NCBI GenBank assembly: GCA_035295125.1
Contig: DATGJP010000088.1
Location: 1 to 64,000 of the forward strand
Reading direction: 5' to 3'
Length of the DNA stretch: 64,000 bases
Source of the DNA: JAICMB01 sp035295125
Lineage (GTDB): Bacteria; Acidobacteriota; Terriglobia; Bryobacterales; Bryobacteraceae
Part shown: positions 52,062-61,240 of the stretch, in pieces
How the letters are laid out: each line of letters starts with the position of its first letter
How positions within the stretch are numbered: position 1 is the stretch's first letter
The notes under the pieces: model-generated
Seen by the model: the letters and a program-made list of their open reading frames with translations, nothing else
The model's database searches: none
What the model was told of the DNA's origin: nothing
Position numbers and translations under genes: made by a program

Positions 52062-53777
52062 TCACTTATCGAAGAAAGGATGCTTCAGAATCGGGGGAGT
52101 CGGAGCGGCCGCCCGGATCTTGCGCATGGTCACATCTTCAAACAGCACCGACGGGACCATCATCGAAACAGGCGTGAAGTTGTCTTCGCCTTCGTTCAGC
52201 ATTCCGAACTGTCCCCGCGGCGGCTGGTATCGCAGCGTCATGTAATTCAGGTCGCGTGACGCGGCCACGACATCTTTGAACGACAACACGTTGAAGCCGA
52301 AGAACTGGATGCCGCGAATCAACTCCTCGTGACCATCCGGGAAGACTTTGTAGGCCAGCACGGCATTCAACGCCGGAGTCCCGTTCCTCGTCATTCGCAC
52401 CGCGATCCCAAATGGACGATTCCGCTGCTTAACCAAGTCCAGGAACTTTGCCCGCAACTCCTCGCGGCTGAGCCCGTTGGAAACCGTAACGATCACATTA
52501 CTGGGTGTCGCTTGCCCCGCATGGCGGCTCCCGGTGGAGTGATCGAAACCGCGCACCGGATCGCGCGACATGAGCAGGTTTTTAAGAATCCCGTTTTCGA
52601 TCAGCTTTACCTCTCGCGAGGGCATTCCGTCCTCGTCCATCTTGGCGTACCCCGCCAACGGCCGGCTCTGGTATTCGCGAATCGTCGGGTTGTCAGTAAG
52701 GCTCAGGAATTCCGGCAGCACTCGCGCCCCCACCTTATCGAGGAACGCACTTTCAGTCTGGTTTGCGTTCATTTGCGCGCCGGGCATCCCGTTTATTGTC
52801 CGTTTTATCCCCGTCAGATTTGGCATCAGAAGCCAGCGGAACAGCAGAGGCGCGGCGTCGCCCTCCACCAGAACCGGCCCGCTGTAGTTTGCCAGCGTCG
52901 GGGCTTCCCGCAACTCGCTTAATTCCCGGCCCAACTCCTCAACCCGTGCCGTCATCTCCTGTTGCGTCGGCATTTCCCGGAGCGTTCGTCCCTCCATCCA
53001 TCGCAAATCGTCGAGCGGCATGCCATCGGTGGCCTGTGTCCCGGCGCTGATTGTGAACGCCACAGTCGGCTGTCGCCGGGTATAGGAAGTTCCTTCGCTG
53101 GTTAGGTATCGCGTGTAGGTGTTGAAGCAATTCATTACCACCGTGGAGGTGTAGATTCCGGGCATCTTCCGGAAGATAGCCGAAAGCTCGCGTGCCTCCT
53201 TTTCCCACTCCGGAACGTTCACCTTAACCGCCGGCAACTCGTCACTGCTGACCTGCGGCTCCTCCTTGCTGAAGTCGTCCGCTTCGTCTTCGCGGCTTTG
53301 TGTTTGAAGAATGCCTCGCTTTCGCGACAAGTCCTGAACCGCCTTCTTATACGTCTCGTCGGTGGCCAGCCAGATCTGGCGGCGTATTTCCTTGTAGTCG
53401 TCTTCCACCGGCAGCGCCGTCGTGCCATTGAAGATCTGCAGCCGGGTTCCCATGTCGGCGTTGTACGAGAACAGATGTGAGCTGTCCAGCTTGTAATCGC
53501 CGACCCGCACTTCCACGGTCAGACGCCGGCTATGAGAGTTGGTGCTGTGATTCAAAGCCCCGAATGAAGCCGCGATGCTCGTCGTGTCCGATTCCACGAC
53601 CCGGTAGGAAACGAAATACGGTTTTTCGAGGTTCTCCACCGTGAGCTGTTTCATGGAACGCGCCATCTCGTCCCGCATCGCGTTCATGACCACGTCACTA
53701 CCGGGGCCGCCGCTCTGCGCGTAAACGGGCAGAACAGCCGACACGGCCATAATCCAGGAAATCCAGTGGACGCGCAT
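52062..53777 (-). CDS. Secreted TldE/PmbA-like protein lacking the metal motif
   Basis: 571 residues from ATG 53777, with signal peptide MRVHWISWIMAVSAVLPVYA. The C-terminal half follows TldD/PmbA proteins (VKLIENGILKNLLMSRDPVRGF, SNVIVTVSNGLS, AVLAYKVFPDGHEELIRG). Where TldD has HExxxH it has VLVEGDAAPLLFRWLLM, no histidines, as in TldE, the non-catalytic partner of the TldD/TldE protease pair. The gene starts one base after the stop of the gene upstream that keeps HExxxH. The two are thus likely an exported heterodimer; TldD/E in E. coli is cytoplasmic. Confidence 0.85.
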   Translation of the reverse strand: MRVHWISWIMAVSAVLPVYAQSGGPGSDVVMNAMRDEMARSMKQLTVENLEKPYFVSYRVVESDTTSIAASFGALNHSTNSHSRRLTVEVRVGDYKLDSSHLFSYNADMGTRLQIFNGTTALPVEDDYKEIRRQIWLATDETYKKAVQDLSRKRGILQTQSREDEADDFSKEEPQVSSDELPAVKVNVPEWEKEARELSAIFRKMPGIYTSTVVMNCFNTYTRYLTSEGTSYTRRQPTVAFTISAGTQATDGMPLDDLRWMEGRTLREMPTQQEMTARVEELGRELSELREAPTLANYSGPVLVEGDAAPLLFRWLLMPNLTGIKRTINGMPGAQMNANQTESAFLDKVGARVLPEFLSLTDNPTIREYQSRPLAGYAKMDEDGMPSREVKLIENGILKNLLMSRDPVRGFDHSTGSRHAGQATPSNVIVTVSNGLSREELRAKFLDLVKQRNRPFGIAVRMTRNGTPALNAVLAYKVFPDGHEELIRGIQFFGFNVLSFKDVVAASRDLNYMTLRYQPPRGQFGMLNEGEDNFTPVSMMVPSVLFEDVTMRKIRAAAPTPPILKHPFFDK

Positions 53778-53778
53778 G

Positions 53779-55449
53779 TCACTTGCCCCCTTCAAACGGC
53801 GCGGGCAGGATCGGAATCCGTTCCTGGGACTTCGCCTTCTTCTGTACTTCAATCTGCGCCACGAAGATGCCCGGGGACGACGCCGATACCGGCACGCTTC
53901 CCGATTCCGCGCCGCAGAAGCCGTTAAACACCCCGACGTTCCGGTCCGCCGCCGTGATCTTGCTGAAGGTCGTCAGTGCCGTGCCGATCAGGTCCGCCCC
54001 ACGCACCAGCTCCTCGCGGCCGTCCGGATATACGCGATACACCATCAGCGGCAGGACGTTAAACGCGTTCGGCACGACGCGGCCCGTAAACGTGAACCCG
54101 CCCTCGATCTGGTCGAAATATAGCCCGAATGGCAGTCCCTGTTTCTTAATCTCGGCGATCAGCAGCTTCTTGAGGTCCGGCTGAACCGCCGCTGGCGCCA
54201 CCTCGACGATGAGGTTGGATTGCCGCGCCACGGGTGGCAGCCCCACCTGCCCGCGGCCGTGCCCGTTCGATTGGGCAATCCCTTGCACGGGCGTCCGGGA
54301 CATAAGGAAGGTTTTCAGGATGCCGTTCTCAACCACCGTGACGCGCCGTGCCTTCACGCCCTGGTTGTCGTACTCGTAGTAGCCGTCGAGATCCGTGTTG
54401 CCGAGACGGCGCCGGGTCGGGTCGAAATAGACCGAGAAATCCTTGGCGAGCACCTGCTGGCCGATTTTCCCTTTGAACGTTTGCGCGTCATCCGAATTCT
54501 TCTGCCGCTGCCCTTCAACCCGATGTCCGAAAATTTCGTGGAAGAACACTCCGCTCGCCCGTCCCGACAAAATCGCCGGCCCTGTGTAAGCGTCCGCTAC
54601 CGGCGCCACGCGTAAAGCCTCCAGGTCGTGAATCATCTTTTCCACTGCCTTCAGCACCGTTGCGTCGTCCGGCAGGTCCTTTTCGGAAAAGCCGAAATAC
54701 GACTCGTACAGCGGCAGTTCCATACCGTCGGAAGCCTTGGTGGTGGCCATCACGAAAAGGTAAAAGCCGGGCTGAGACGTCTGGATCACTGTCCCTTCCG
54801 TGTTCACGAACCAGCGCGTCTCCACCGCGGCCTGCAGGAACGACGAGGCCTGGTAAATGTTCGTGTACCTGGCGAAGGGCGCCGTATACTTTCGAAGCTT
54901 ATCCTCCCAGGCCGCCCGGTTGACGTGGACGTCGGCGATTGGCTCCGTGTAGTGTTCCGGCTGCTCCCGTGAAAAATCGGCCGAAGAATCCTCCTGCGCC
55001 GCCTTCACCTGGACATTCGTCTTGACCTTAGTGAAGCGCTCCAGGGCTTGCTTGTATTGCTGGTCCGTCGAGTGCCACAAAACGGCGCGAATCGCATCCG
55101 GGTCATTGTCGATGGGCACCGCGGCGGTGGTAAACCGACCAAAATTGAACTCCCCGCGTATTTCTCTGGAGTTGTCGAGCGAATAATCGCCGACGCGCAG
55201 ATCGATATCCAGCTGCCGCCTGCGGTCTTCACTGCTGCTTTGCAGCCGCCCGAAAGTGGCACTGACGTAAACGCCGTGTGTCTCGGTGATTTGATAGCCG
55301 ATATAGTATGCCGGAACCGGTTGCGATTTCAGGGTTTCTTGCGAACGCGATAACTCCGCTTTCATCGCATCGAGAACGGCTGAGGAGGACTGCTGGGCAG
55401 GCAGCGGAAAAGCTGCGGCCGCCAGGGCGCAGATCGCCAGGCGATGCAT
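53779..55449 (-). CDS. Secreted TldD-like metalloprotease
   Basis: 556 residues with signal peptide MHRLAICALAAAAFPLPA. TldD/PmbA fold with the zinc motif HEIFGHRVEG (His304, Glu305, His309; HExxxH), followed by NTDLDGYYEYDNQGVKARRVTVVENGILKTFLMSRTPVQG and NGHGRGQVGLPPVARQSNLIVEV. TldD breaks down unfolded peptides with TldE and matures some modified peptides. Paired with the motif-less partner downstream; both are exported. Confidence 0.9.
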   Translation of the reverse strand: MHRLAICALAAAAFPLPAQQSSSAVLDAMKAELSRSQETLKSQPVPAYYIGYQITETHGVYVSATFGRLQSSSEDRRRQLDIDLRVGDYSLDNSREIRGEFNFGRFTTAAVPIDNDPDAIRAVLWHSTDQQYKQALERFTKVKTNVQVKAAQEDSSADFSREQPEHYTEPIADVHVNRAAWEDKLRKYTAPFARYTNIYQASSFLQAAVETRWFVNTEGTVIQTSQPGFYLFVMATTKASDGMELPLYESYFGFSEKDLPDDATVLKAVEKMIHDLEALRVAPVADAYTGPAILSGRASGVFFHEIFGHRVEGQRQKNSDDAQTFKGKIGQQVLAKDFSVYFDPTRRRLGNTDLDGYYEYDNQGVKARRVTVVENGILKTFLMSRTPVQGIAQSNGHGRGQVGLPPVARQSNLIVEVAPAAVQPDLKKLLIAEIKKQGLPFGLYFDQIEGGFTFTGRVVPNAFNVLPLMVYRVYPDGREELVRGADLIGTALTTFSKITAADRNVGVFNGFCGAESGSVPVSASSPGIFVAQIEVQKKAKSQERIPILPAPFEGGK

Positions 55450-55478
55450 GGGATATCTCCGAATTCAGTATAACCTCC

Positions 55479-55521
55479 GAGTAAGGCAGGATTGCATCCC
55501 GCGGCGGTTTTCTAATCCGCC
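55479..55521 (+). repeat. Dispersed hairpin repeat, copy R7
   Basis: GAGTAAGGCAGGATTGCATCC (55479-55499) matches the module at 36826-36846; GGCGG/CCGCC at 55503-55521 forms the next hairpin and overlaps the flgL stop codon by one base. Confidence 0.65.
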
Positions 55522-56426
55522 TAACCCAGATAATTAAACAAACTCGTACGCGGCATCTGTCCCTCCGCCCCCAACGCCGCCTGCTGCTGTAACGACGCTT
55601 GCGTGAGGTCCGTTATGGCCTGGGTCATGTCCGCATCCTGAATACCACTGAGCTGCGTTTGTAACTGAGTTGTCAAATTCGACCCGAAATCCGTAGCCCT
55701 TTGCACCTCGTCCTGCACGTTTCCATAAAATGCCAATTGAGTATTCAGATACGTTCCGGTCGCGGTGAGGCTCCCTAGCGCCGACTCGATCCCGGCCTGG
55801 TCATTGTTTTGGAGAGCATTTCTCAGGTTGGTCACCTGTTGAAAGACATTCGTATCCGGATTATCGCTGTCGAAAATCTCCTGCGCTGTCTTGGACACGG
55901 GAAATAGCGAGCCGTCGGGCGCCCGCACCTCGCGCGTGGCCCCGCTGCCTCCATACGTGCTCACCGGATACGTTTGCGACAGGTCGACCGAATAAGGCGC
56001 CGCCTGGTCGCTGTCTCCCGAGAAAATGTACCGCCCTTCCACAGAAGTGTTGGCAACGCCCACCAACTCCTGAAGAACCGACCCCACCTGATCCGCAAGC
56101 TGCGACCTCGTGGCCGCGGACTGCGTATCGGGTTGCCCTTGCGCCCCCAATGTCGTCACCTGGTCGAGCAGACCGACGGCATTCTGCAGCGCCGATTCCC
56201 CCGTATCCGTCTCCGTCTTTACCAGCCCCAGATTCGAGTTGATCTGTGTAGTCTGGTCCAACTGCGCCCGCACCGACATGAGATCTCCAATATGCGCGGG
56301 ATCGTCCGCCACACTGTTGATCCGCAGGCCCGTGCTGAGCTGCTTCTGCGCGGTCATCTGCCGCTGCTGAATGCGCGCCATTCCATTCAGGAAGGTTTGC
56401 GCCTGCGCATTGAAGAATTCAATCAT
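55521..56426 (-). CDS. flgL: Flagellar hook-associated protein FlgL (HAP3)
   Basis: 301 residues with the N-terminal flagellin-like coiled region (FLNGMARIQQRQMTAQKQLSTGLRINSVADDPA) and the matching C-terminal helix (LQTQLSGIQDADMTQAITDLTQASLQQQAALGAEGQ) ending SLFNYLG. It links hook and filament. Its start overlaps the flgK stop (ATGA). Last gene of the flgM-flgN-like-flgK-flgL operon. Confidence 0.93.
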   Translation of the reverse strand: MIEFFNAQAQTFLNGMARIQQRQMTAQKQLSTGLRINSVADDPAHIGDLMSVRAQLDQTTQINSNLGLVKTETDTGESALQNAVGLLDQVTTLGAQGQPDTQSAATRSQLADQVGSVLQELVGVANTSVEGRYIFSGDSDQAAPYSVDLSQTYPVSTYGGSGATREVRAPDGSLFPVSKTAQEIFDSDNPDTNVFQQVTNLRNALQNNDQAGIESALGSLTATGTYLNTQLAFYGNVQDEVQRATDFGSNLTTQLQTQLSGIQDADMTQAITDLTQASLQQQAALGAEGQMPRTSLFNYLG

Positions 56427-57790
56427 GACGTCGGAAGGATATTCAGAACCGTGCCTGTCAGATCGTTGAGAACGGTCAGCATCTCCGAGACGGCCTGGTA
56501 TGCCCGTTGGAACTGAATCAGGTGCGTGGCTTCTTCGTCGAGCGAAACCCCCGAGATCTGCTGCCGTATGGTCTGCGCCTGGGTCAGCAGTTGCTGGCTC
56601 ACGTTCTGGGCATCCTGCGCGTCCGATAAGTCGCTGCCGACATGACCCGCAATGTTGCCGTAGAACTGCGCGAATGTGTATCCACCGGTTGAATTCGCGG
56701 CGCCCAGTTGCGCCAGCGCCAGGGCGTTGCCGTTACCCCCCGGCGCCGTGGGAAGCGCCGCCGCCAGGTCCGACGGGGTCAGGTTATTGGTATCGATCGT
56801 GGCCGCCGCCCCGATCTTTGTATCGTACGTGAAGAGGTCGTTCTGTGGATCCGCGCCCTTTTCATCCACCCCATCCGAAAGCGTTGTGTTCACCTGGTCC
56901 GCCACGGACTTGGCAAGTGTGTTGAGGTCCGACGTGTATGACGGAAGATTGACGTTGGCCACCTGCAACATGCCCGCCAGCTTCCCGGAAACAACCTCGC
57001 TCGTTACATCAATATCCTGGCTGTTCACGATCGCGGCTTGCGGGGCGGAGAAGTCGGCCTTCAGCGAAAACGCCTGATCTCCGACCACCAGGGGGGTCTG
57101 GCCCCCGATATAAAGCGTCAGCGTGCCGTCCGGCTGCTGGATTGCCGAAAAGTTCACCCACTGCGACAGCTCCTCGAGATGTTCATTGAGGGCCGCATCT
57201 GTTCCGGCGTCGTTTGTCCCCAGCCCGGAGGCGCTCCGCTGCCGGTTAATATCCGCAATCTGGCTGGCCAGTTGATTGACGGCATCCACCGCGCTGCCGG
57301 TTTCGGTCCGGACGTTGGCCGCCGCATTGGCCAGCCCCGAATAGACGTTCTGGAAACTCTGCGCGACGGTCTTGGCCTGATCGAGCACCGTCTGCCGCGT
57401 CACTGTGTCGTTGGGATTGATGCTCAATGCCGAAAAAGTGCTGAACAACTTGTTAATGTCCGTCGACAGTCCGGAGTCCGAGGAAGGGTCGAATATGCCT
57501 TGAAGCTGGGAAAGATCGTTGGAAATGTGCTGCTGATAGCCGTTGGCCGACTGCTCCTGCTGCACCGATCGCTCGGCGTAGGCGTTCCGTGTACTCTGCA
57601 TCGGCCCCGCCCCAACACCCCCCGGCAACCCAATCGCCGGATCGAACGGCAAGGCGGTCAGCGACTGAATCTGTTTGGCGTATCCCGGTGTATTCGCGTT
57701 CGTGACGTTGTTCTCGGTCACCTCCAGCGCCCGGCTGTAAACGCCCAGGGCATTGGCTGAATTCAGCAGCGTTGTGAGGAGATTGCCCAT
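56423..57790 (-). CDS. flgK: Flagellar hook-associated protein FlgK (HAP1)
   Basis: 455 residues from ATG 57790. The N-terminal rod/hook signature ALEVTENNVTNANTPGYAKQ and the C-terminal EEATHLIQFQRAYQAVSEMLTVLNDLTGTVLN are diagnostic. FlgK forms the first junction ring between hook and filament. Length is slightly short for the family because the central domain is small. Confidence 0.95.
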   Translation of the reverse strand: MGNLLTTLLNSANALGVYSRALEVTENNVTNANTPGYAKQIQSLTALPFDPAIGLPGGVGAGPMQSTRNAYAERSVQQEQSANGYQQHISNDLSQLQGIFDPSSDSGLSTDINKLFSTFSALSINPNDTVTRQTVLDQAKTVAQSFQNVYSGLANAAANVRTETGSAVDAVNQLASQIADINRQRSASGLGTNDAGTDAALNEHLEELSQWVNFSAIQQPDGTLTLYIGGQTPLVVGDQAFSLKADFSAPQAAIVNSQDIDVTSEVVSGKLAGMLQVANVNLPSYTSDLNTLAKSVADQVNTTLSDGVDEKGADPQNDLFTYDTKIGAAATIDTNNLTPSDLAAALPTAPGGNGNALALAQLGAANSTGGYTFAQFYGNIAGHVGSDLSDAQDAQNVSQQLLTQAQTIRQQISGVSLDEEATHLIQFQRAYQAVSEMLTVLNDLTGTVLNILPTS

Positions 57791-57801
57791 CGCATCCTTT
57801 C

Positions 57802-58194
57802 CTACCCCTCGGCTCGCATGGTGGTGACGACCCCGGCAGGCCGCAGCCTCCCATTGGCCGCATATGCGCGGCTTTCCTCCGGAAAGACCAGCTTCGCCCA
57901 ACCTCCGAAGAAAGCCCCCGCTTTCCGCATCAGGGCGTTCGTGAATTCCAGCTCCCGATGCAGCTCCGCCACTTCGATCTGCAACGCCCGCTTCTCCTCC
58001 GCCCCGGCCGGCTCCCATCTCCGCAAGTAGGTTTGCAGATCAGAAAGGCTCTTGATCGCAAGACGCAAATGCGGCACACAGTCTTCGAGCACCTCCGGAG
58101 TGGGGCGCAACAGCTTCCGGCGCATCAGACCGATACTGCGCCGGGCCTGCTTGGCCGCTTCCACGCGGATGGCGGCATTGCGCGTCAGATTCAT
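57802..58194 (-). CDS. FlgN-like flagellar export chaperone candidate
   Basis: 130 residues, largely helical: KQARRSIGLMRRKLLRPTPEVLEDCVPHLRLAIKSLSDLQTYLRR and KRALQIEVAELHRELEFTNALMRKAGAFFGGW. It has no strong family signature, but its place between flgM and flgK, where flgN usually sits, and its helical layout fit FlgN, the chaperone of FlgK and FlgL. Its start overlaps the flgM stop (ATGA). Confidence 0.62.
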   Translation of the reverse strand: MNLTRNAAIRVEAAKQARRSIGLMRRKLLRPTPEVLEDCVPHLRLAIKSLSDLQTYLRRWEPAGAEEKRALQIEVAELHRELEFTNALMRKAGAFFGGWAKLVFPEESRAYAANGRLRPAGVVTTMRAEG

Positions 58195-58466
58195 GCGGCT
58201 AGGGAGCGGTCCATGTGCTCCTCAATCATCCGGGCGCTAATAGCTTGCGCATCGGGATGATAACTGCCCTCTGAAACCGCCGCCGATACCTGCGCCACAT
58301 GCCTGGTATGCGCGGCTTCAAATGAATTGCTGAGGGCGGATAATTCGACCTGATCGGATCCCTTCGCCGTGCCCGTCGGTGCGCGGCTACTCCCCGCAGC
58401 CAAAGCCGTCGACCTGACCCTCTGCAGGTTGCCTACTTGCGGTGTCCCGGAATTGTCGATCTTCAT
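58191..58466 (-). CDS. flgM: Anti-sigma-28 factor FlgM
   Basis: 91 residues: KIDNSG at the start, a disordered middle, DQVELSALSNSF, then VAAVSEGSYHPDAQAISARMIEEHM-type end (VSAAVSEGSYHPDAQAISARM), as in FlgM C-terminal sigma-28 binding region. FlgM holds FliA until it is exported through the finished hook. First gene of the operon; no clear sigma-28 promoter was found before it. Confidence 0.85.
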   Translation of the reverse strand: MKIDNSGTPQVGNLQRVRSTALAAGSSRAPTGTAKGSDQVELSALSNSFEAAHTRHVAQVSAAVSEGSYHPDAQAISARMIEEHMDRSLAA

Positions 58467-58581
58467 ACGCGTGTGGGCTTGTGCCCCCTCACGTTTGTCA
58501 TATCGACGTCGAAAATCGAAACAGCAGGGAGTAAGGTTCGAAAAGGAAGGGTACTACTCGTTAACGCCGATCAGTGGTAGC

Positions 58582-58657
58582 GCCGCCTTTAGGCCAACGC
58601 CACTGAAGCAGCGGATGTAAGGCAGGGTTGTAACCTGCGGCGGGTTTGAAACCCGCC
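58582..58657 (+). repeat. Dispersed hairpin repeat, copy R8
   Basis: GCCTTTAGGCCAACGCCACTGA leads to GTAAGGCAGGGTTGTAACCTGC (stem GCAGG/CCTGC at 58622-58638) and then the palindrome GGCGGGTTTGAAACCCGCC at 58639-58657 (9-bp arms). The order equals that in the cluster at 36795-36915. Confidence 0.78.
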
Positions 58658-58714
58658 TTCACCACTTGGAAAACGAAGCGACACTCGCCCTTAGGCATTG
58701 ATTACGTCGCCCGC

Positions 58715-59059
58715 TCAGTGCGCCGGCGCTCGAAACCAACGCAACAGAAAACTCCGTTCATCCTCCACGGCGGGCGGCCCCGAGTTCCCAGGATTCATGC
58801 TCGCTTCATAACGCGCCAGAAGCTTGCTCCCGTCTAACCCCAGACATTCCGCATACTGCCGCAAATAGCTGGTGTTGAAAATCCCACCAGGCAGTTTGTC
58901 AAACTCTTCATCCTCAATCGCCCGCAAAAACCGCGTGCTGATCTTGGTCGCCTCGGCGATCTGCTCCAGCGTGATACCTTTCCTTTGCCGCAACGTGGCA
59001 AGGTTCAGAGGAGTGCTAGCAACTGCTCCCCGAGACTTAGCGCGGGTCTGTCGTCTCAT
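58715..59059 (-). CDS. RodZ-like helix-turn-helix protein, cytoplasmic part only
   Basis: 114 residues. The HTH_25 domain is clear: LATLRQRKGITLEQIAEATKISTRFLRAIEDEEFDKLPGGIFNTSYLRQYAECLGLD, the same as in the cytoplasmic end of RodZ and related proteins. It lacks the transmembrane and periplasmic parts and ends shortly after with a basic tail (LLRWFRAPAH). Could bind DNA or MreB; alone on its strand. Confidence 0.85.
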   Translation of the reverse strand: MRRQTRAKSRGAVASTPLNLATLRQRKGITLEQIAEATKISTRFLRAIEDEEFDKLPGGIFNTSYLRQYAECLGLDGSKLLARYEASMNPGNSGPPAVEDERSFLLRWFRAPAH

Positions 59060-59129
59060 GTCACCTACCAGGATTATTTGTAAACGTTAATGGTAACCGA
59101 TTTACTACCCGCCCGGTGACGTACTATAC

Positions 59130-59150
59130 CCCTGAGGCCGGTTTGTAACC
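59130..59150 (+). repeat. Short hairpin repeat fragment, copy R9
   Basis: CCGGTTTGTAACCG with flank GAGG, the same form as the CCGGTTTGTTACCGG at 36854. A small fragment of the family just behind the moaA stop. Confidence 0.4.
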
Positions 59151-59165
59151 GTGACGATCTGGTAC

Positions 59166-60158
59166 TCACCCGCCAATCGAGTGCATAGGCCGCGGCGGCG
59201 GGACAAAACGTGAGGTATTGATCTCGTGCCCGATCCACTTCTGCCGGACATTGCCCCGAATCGCATTTGCAATCTCCTCCTCGGGAGCGCCGCCCCGGAG
59301 AAGGTGCTTTACATCCATTTCTTCAATTGCGAACAGGCAATACCGCAGCTTTCCGTCACTTGTCAGACGAATCCGGTTGCAGTTCAGGCAGAAAGGACGG
59401 CTTACAGACGCAATAAACCCCACACGCCCACCTCCCGCGAACTGGTATTCGGTCGCCGGCGCCCGCGGGTCCGGATCGGGAATCGGCGTCAGCGGACCGA
59501 ACGCCTCCTCCAACATCCCGATCATGTCATCCGCCACCAACACCTTGCCGCGGTCCCATAACCCCTGCGCATCGAGCGGCATGAACTCAATGAAACGGAT
59601 CTCAATATCTCGCTCAAGTCCATAACGGACAAGGGGAACTACGTCCGGTTCCACGAGGTTTTTCACAGCCACGGCGTTGATCTTGATTGGCCCGAATCCC
59701 AGCCGCCGGCTCACCTCGATTCCTTCCAGAACCCGCTCCAGATCGTCCCGGCGGGTGATTCGCAGGAATCGCTCACGGTCCAGCGTGTCCAGGTGTACGT
59801 TGAGCCTCCTCAGCCCGGCTCCAAAAAGTGCCTCGGCATGCTGCGCCAGCAGGACGCCATTCGTCGTTAACGCCAGGTCACGAACGCCGGGAATCGCGGC
59901 GAGCTTCCGGATCAGTTCCGTCAGATCCTTCCGCACGAGCGGCTCACCGCCGGTAATTCGCAGTTTGTTTACGCCCAGCGTTACCGCGATCCGCACAAAC
60001 CGCTCGATCTCCTCGAACGAGAGAATTTCCTCCCGAGGCATGTACTTCACGCCTTCATCCGGCATGCAGTAGAAGCAGCGGATATTACAGCGGTCGGTGA
60101 CGCTGATCCGCAGGTTGTCGTGGATGCGTCCGAACGTGTCTACAAGGGGAGAGTTCAC
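59166..60158 (-). CDS. moaA: GTP 3',8-cyclase MoaA
   Basis: 330 residues of the radical-SAM family: the first cluster is CNIRCFYCMP (CxxxCxxC), then GGEPLVRKDL, and the C-terminal second 4Fe-4S cluster with CLNCNRIRLTSDGKLRYC. It ends in the required Gly-Gly (SIGG). It makes 3',8-cH2GTP for molybdenum cofactor. Located six bases after nadA on the same strand; other moa genes are not in the window. Confidence 0.96.
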   Translation of the reverse strand: MNSPLVDTFGRIHDNLRISVTDRCNIRCFYCMPDEGVKYMPREEILSFEEIERFVRIAVTLGVNKLRITGGEPLVRKDLTELIRKLAAIPGVRDLALTTNGVLLAQHAEALFGAGLRRLNVHLDTLDRERFLRITRRDDLERVLEGIEVSRRLGFGPIKINAVAVKNLVEPDVVPLVRYGLERDIEIRFIEFMPLDAQGLWDRGKVLVADDMIGMLEEAFGPLTPIPDPDPRAPATEYQFAGGGRVGFIASVSRPFCLNCNRIRLTSDGKLRYCLFAIEEMDVKHLLRGGAPEEEIANAIRGNVRQKWIGHEINTSRFVPPPRPMHSIGG

Positions 60159-60164
60159 TTCGCG

Positions 60165-61094
60165 TTACCGGACCGCCAGCATGCGCTCGATCGGCTTGCG
60201 TGCCCGCTCGATGATGCTCGCGGGAAGTTCGACGCGGGGTTTCAGGTCCTGGAGGCACTGGCGCAGCTTCTCCAACGTGTTCCTCCGCATGTAGGGACAT
60301 TCGCTACAGTTGCAGTTCTCGTTCTTCACGAAGTGAAATCGCTTCCCCGGAGCTACTTTCTCGAGCGAATGCGCGATCCCGCTCTCGGTCATGATGATGA
60401 ACTCGTCCGCTGTCGACGAGGCGCACCACTGCACAATAGCGCTGGTTGATCCGATGAAATCAGCCATCCGCAGCACATCCGCGGGGCATTCCGGGTGGGC
60501 CGCGACCAGTGCCTGGGGATACTGCGCTCGGGCCGCGCTGACCCGCCGTGCCGGAAACGTCGCGTGCACAATGCAGGCGCCCTGCCAGATCGACATGTTC
60601 TCGCGCCCGGTTTCCTTCTTAACGTAGTTCCCGAGGTTGATGTCCGGCAAAAACAAAATCGGCTTTTCACGTGGTACCGAATTCACCACGTTAACGGCAT
60701 TTCGCGACGTGCAGAGAATGTCACTCTCCGCCTTCACCTCCACCGACGTGTTGATGTAGCTCACGATCACGTGGTCTGGATGCCGGTCGCGGAATGCACG
60801 CACCTGTTCCACCGGACAGCTATCCACCAGGCTACACCCCGCCTCGCGGTCGGGCACCACCACGATCCTCTCGGGGTTCAATACCTTGGCCGTCTCCGCC
60901 ATGAACCACACGCCGCAAAACGCCAGGACATCGCCCTTGAACTCTTGGGCCTTCCGCGCCAGTTCCAGGCTGTCGCCAATCGCGTCGGCAAGCTCCTGGA
61001 TTTCCGGGTCCTGGTAATGATGCGCCAGGATCATGGCCTTTCGAGCCTGTTTCAGGTCGAGTATCTCTTCCGTGATCGACGTCGTGGCTAGCAT
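60165..61094 (-). CDS. nadA: Quinolinate synthase NadA
   Basis: 309 residues. Begins with AILAHHYQDPEIQELADAIGDSLELARKA-type sequence (AMILAHHYQDPEIQELADA). The three cluster cysteines are in CGVWFMAET, AHPECPADV and CSECPYM (the last within NCNCSECPY). It condenses iminoaspartate with DHAP to quinolinate for NAD. nadB and nadC are not seen; moaA follows with six bases between. Confidence 0.96.
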   Translation of the reverse strand: MLATTSITEEILDLKQARKAMILAHHYQDPEIQELADAIGDSLELARKAQEFKGDVLAFCGVWFMAETAKVLNPERIVVVPDREAGCSLVDSCPVEQVRAFRDRHPDHVIVSYINTSVEVKAESDILCTSRNAVNVVNSVPREKPILFLPDINLGNYVKKETGRENMSIWQGACIVHATFPARRVSAARAQYPQALVAAHPECPADVLRMADFIGSTSAIVQWCASSTADEFIIMTESGIAHSLEKVAPGKRFHFVKNENCNCSECPYMRRNTLEKLRQCLQDLKPRVELPASIIERARKPIERMLAVR

Positions 61095-61240
61095 TTTGCG
61101 GGAGAGGCTGGGTCGCTTTTTCCTATTGTAACAACTGAATGCGAATCACGACCCCGTGACACTCCTAGGCGCAACCCGCGAAACAATTCCTGCAGGATTG
61201 ATTCTATAAGCTTTAACCTTTTCGCTTCGCTTCGGAGATT

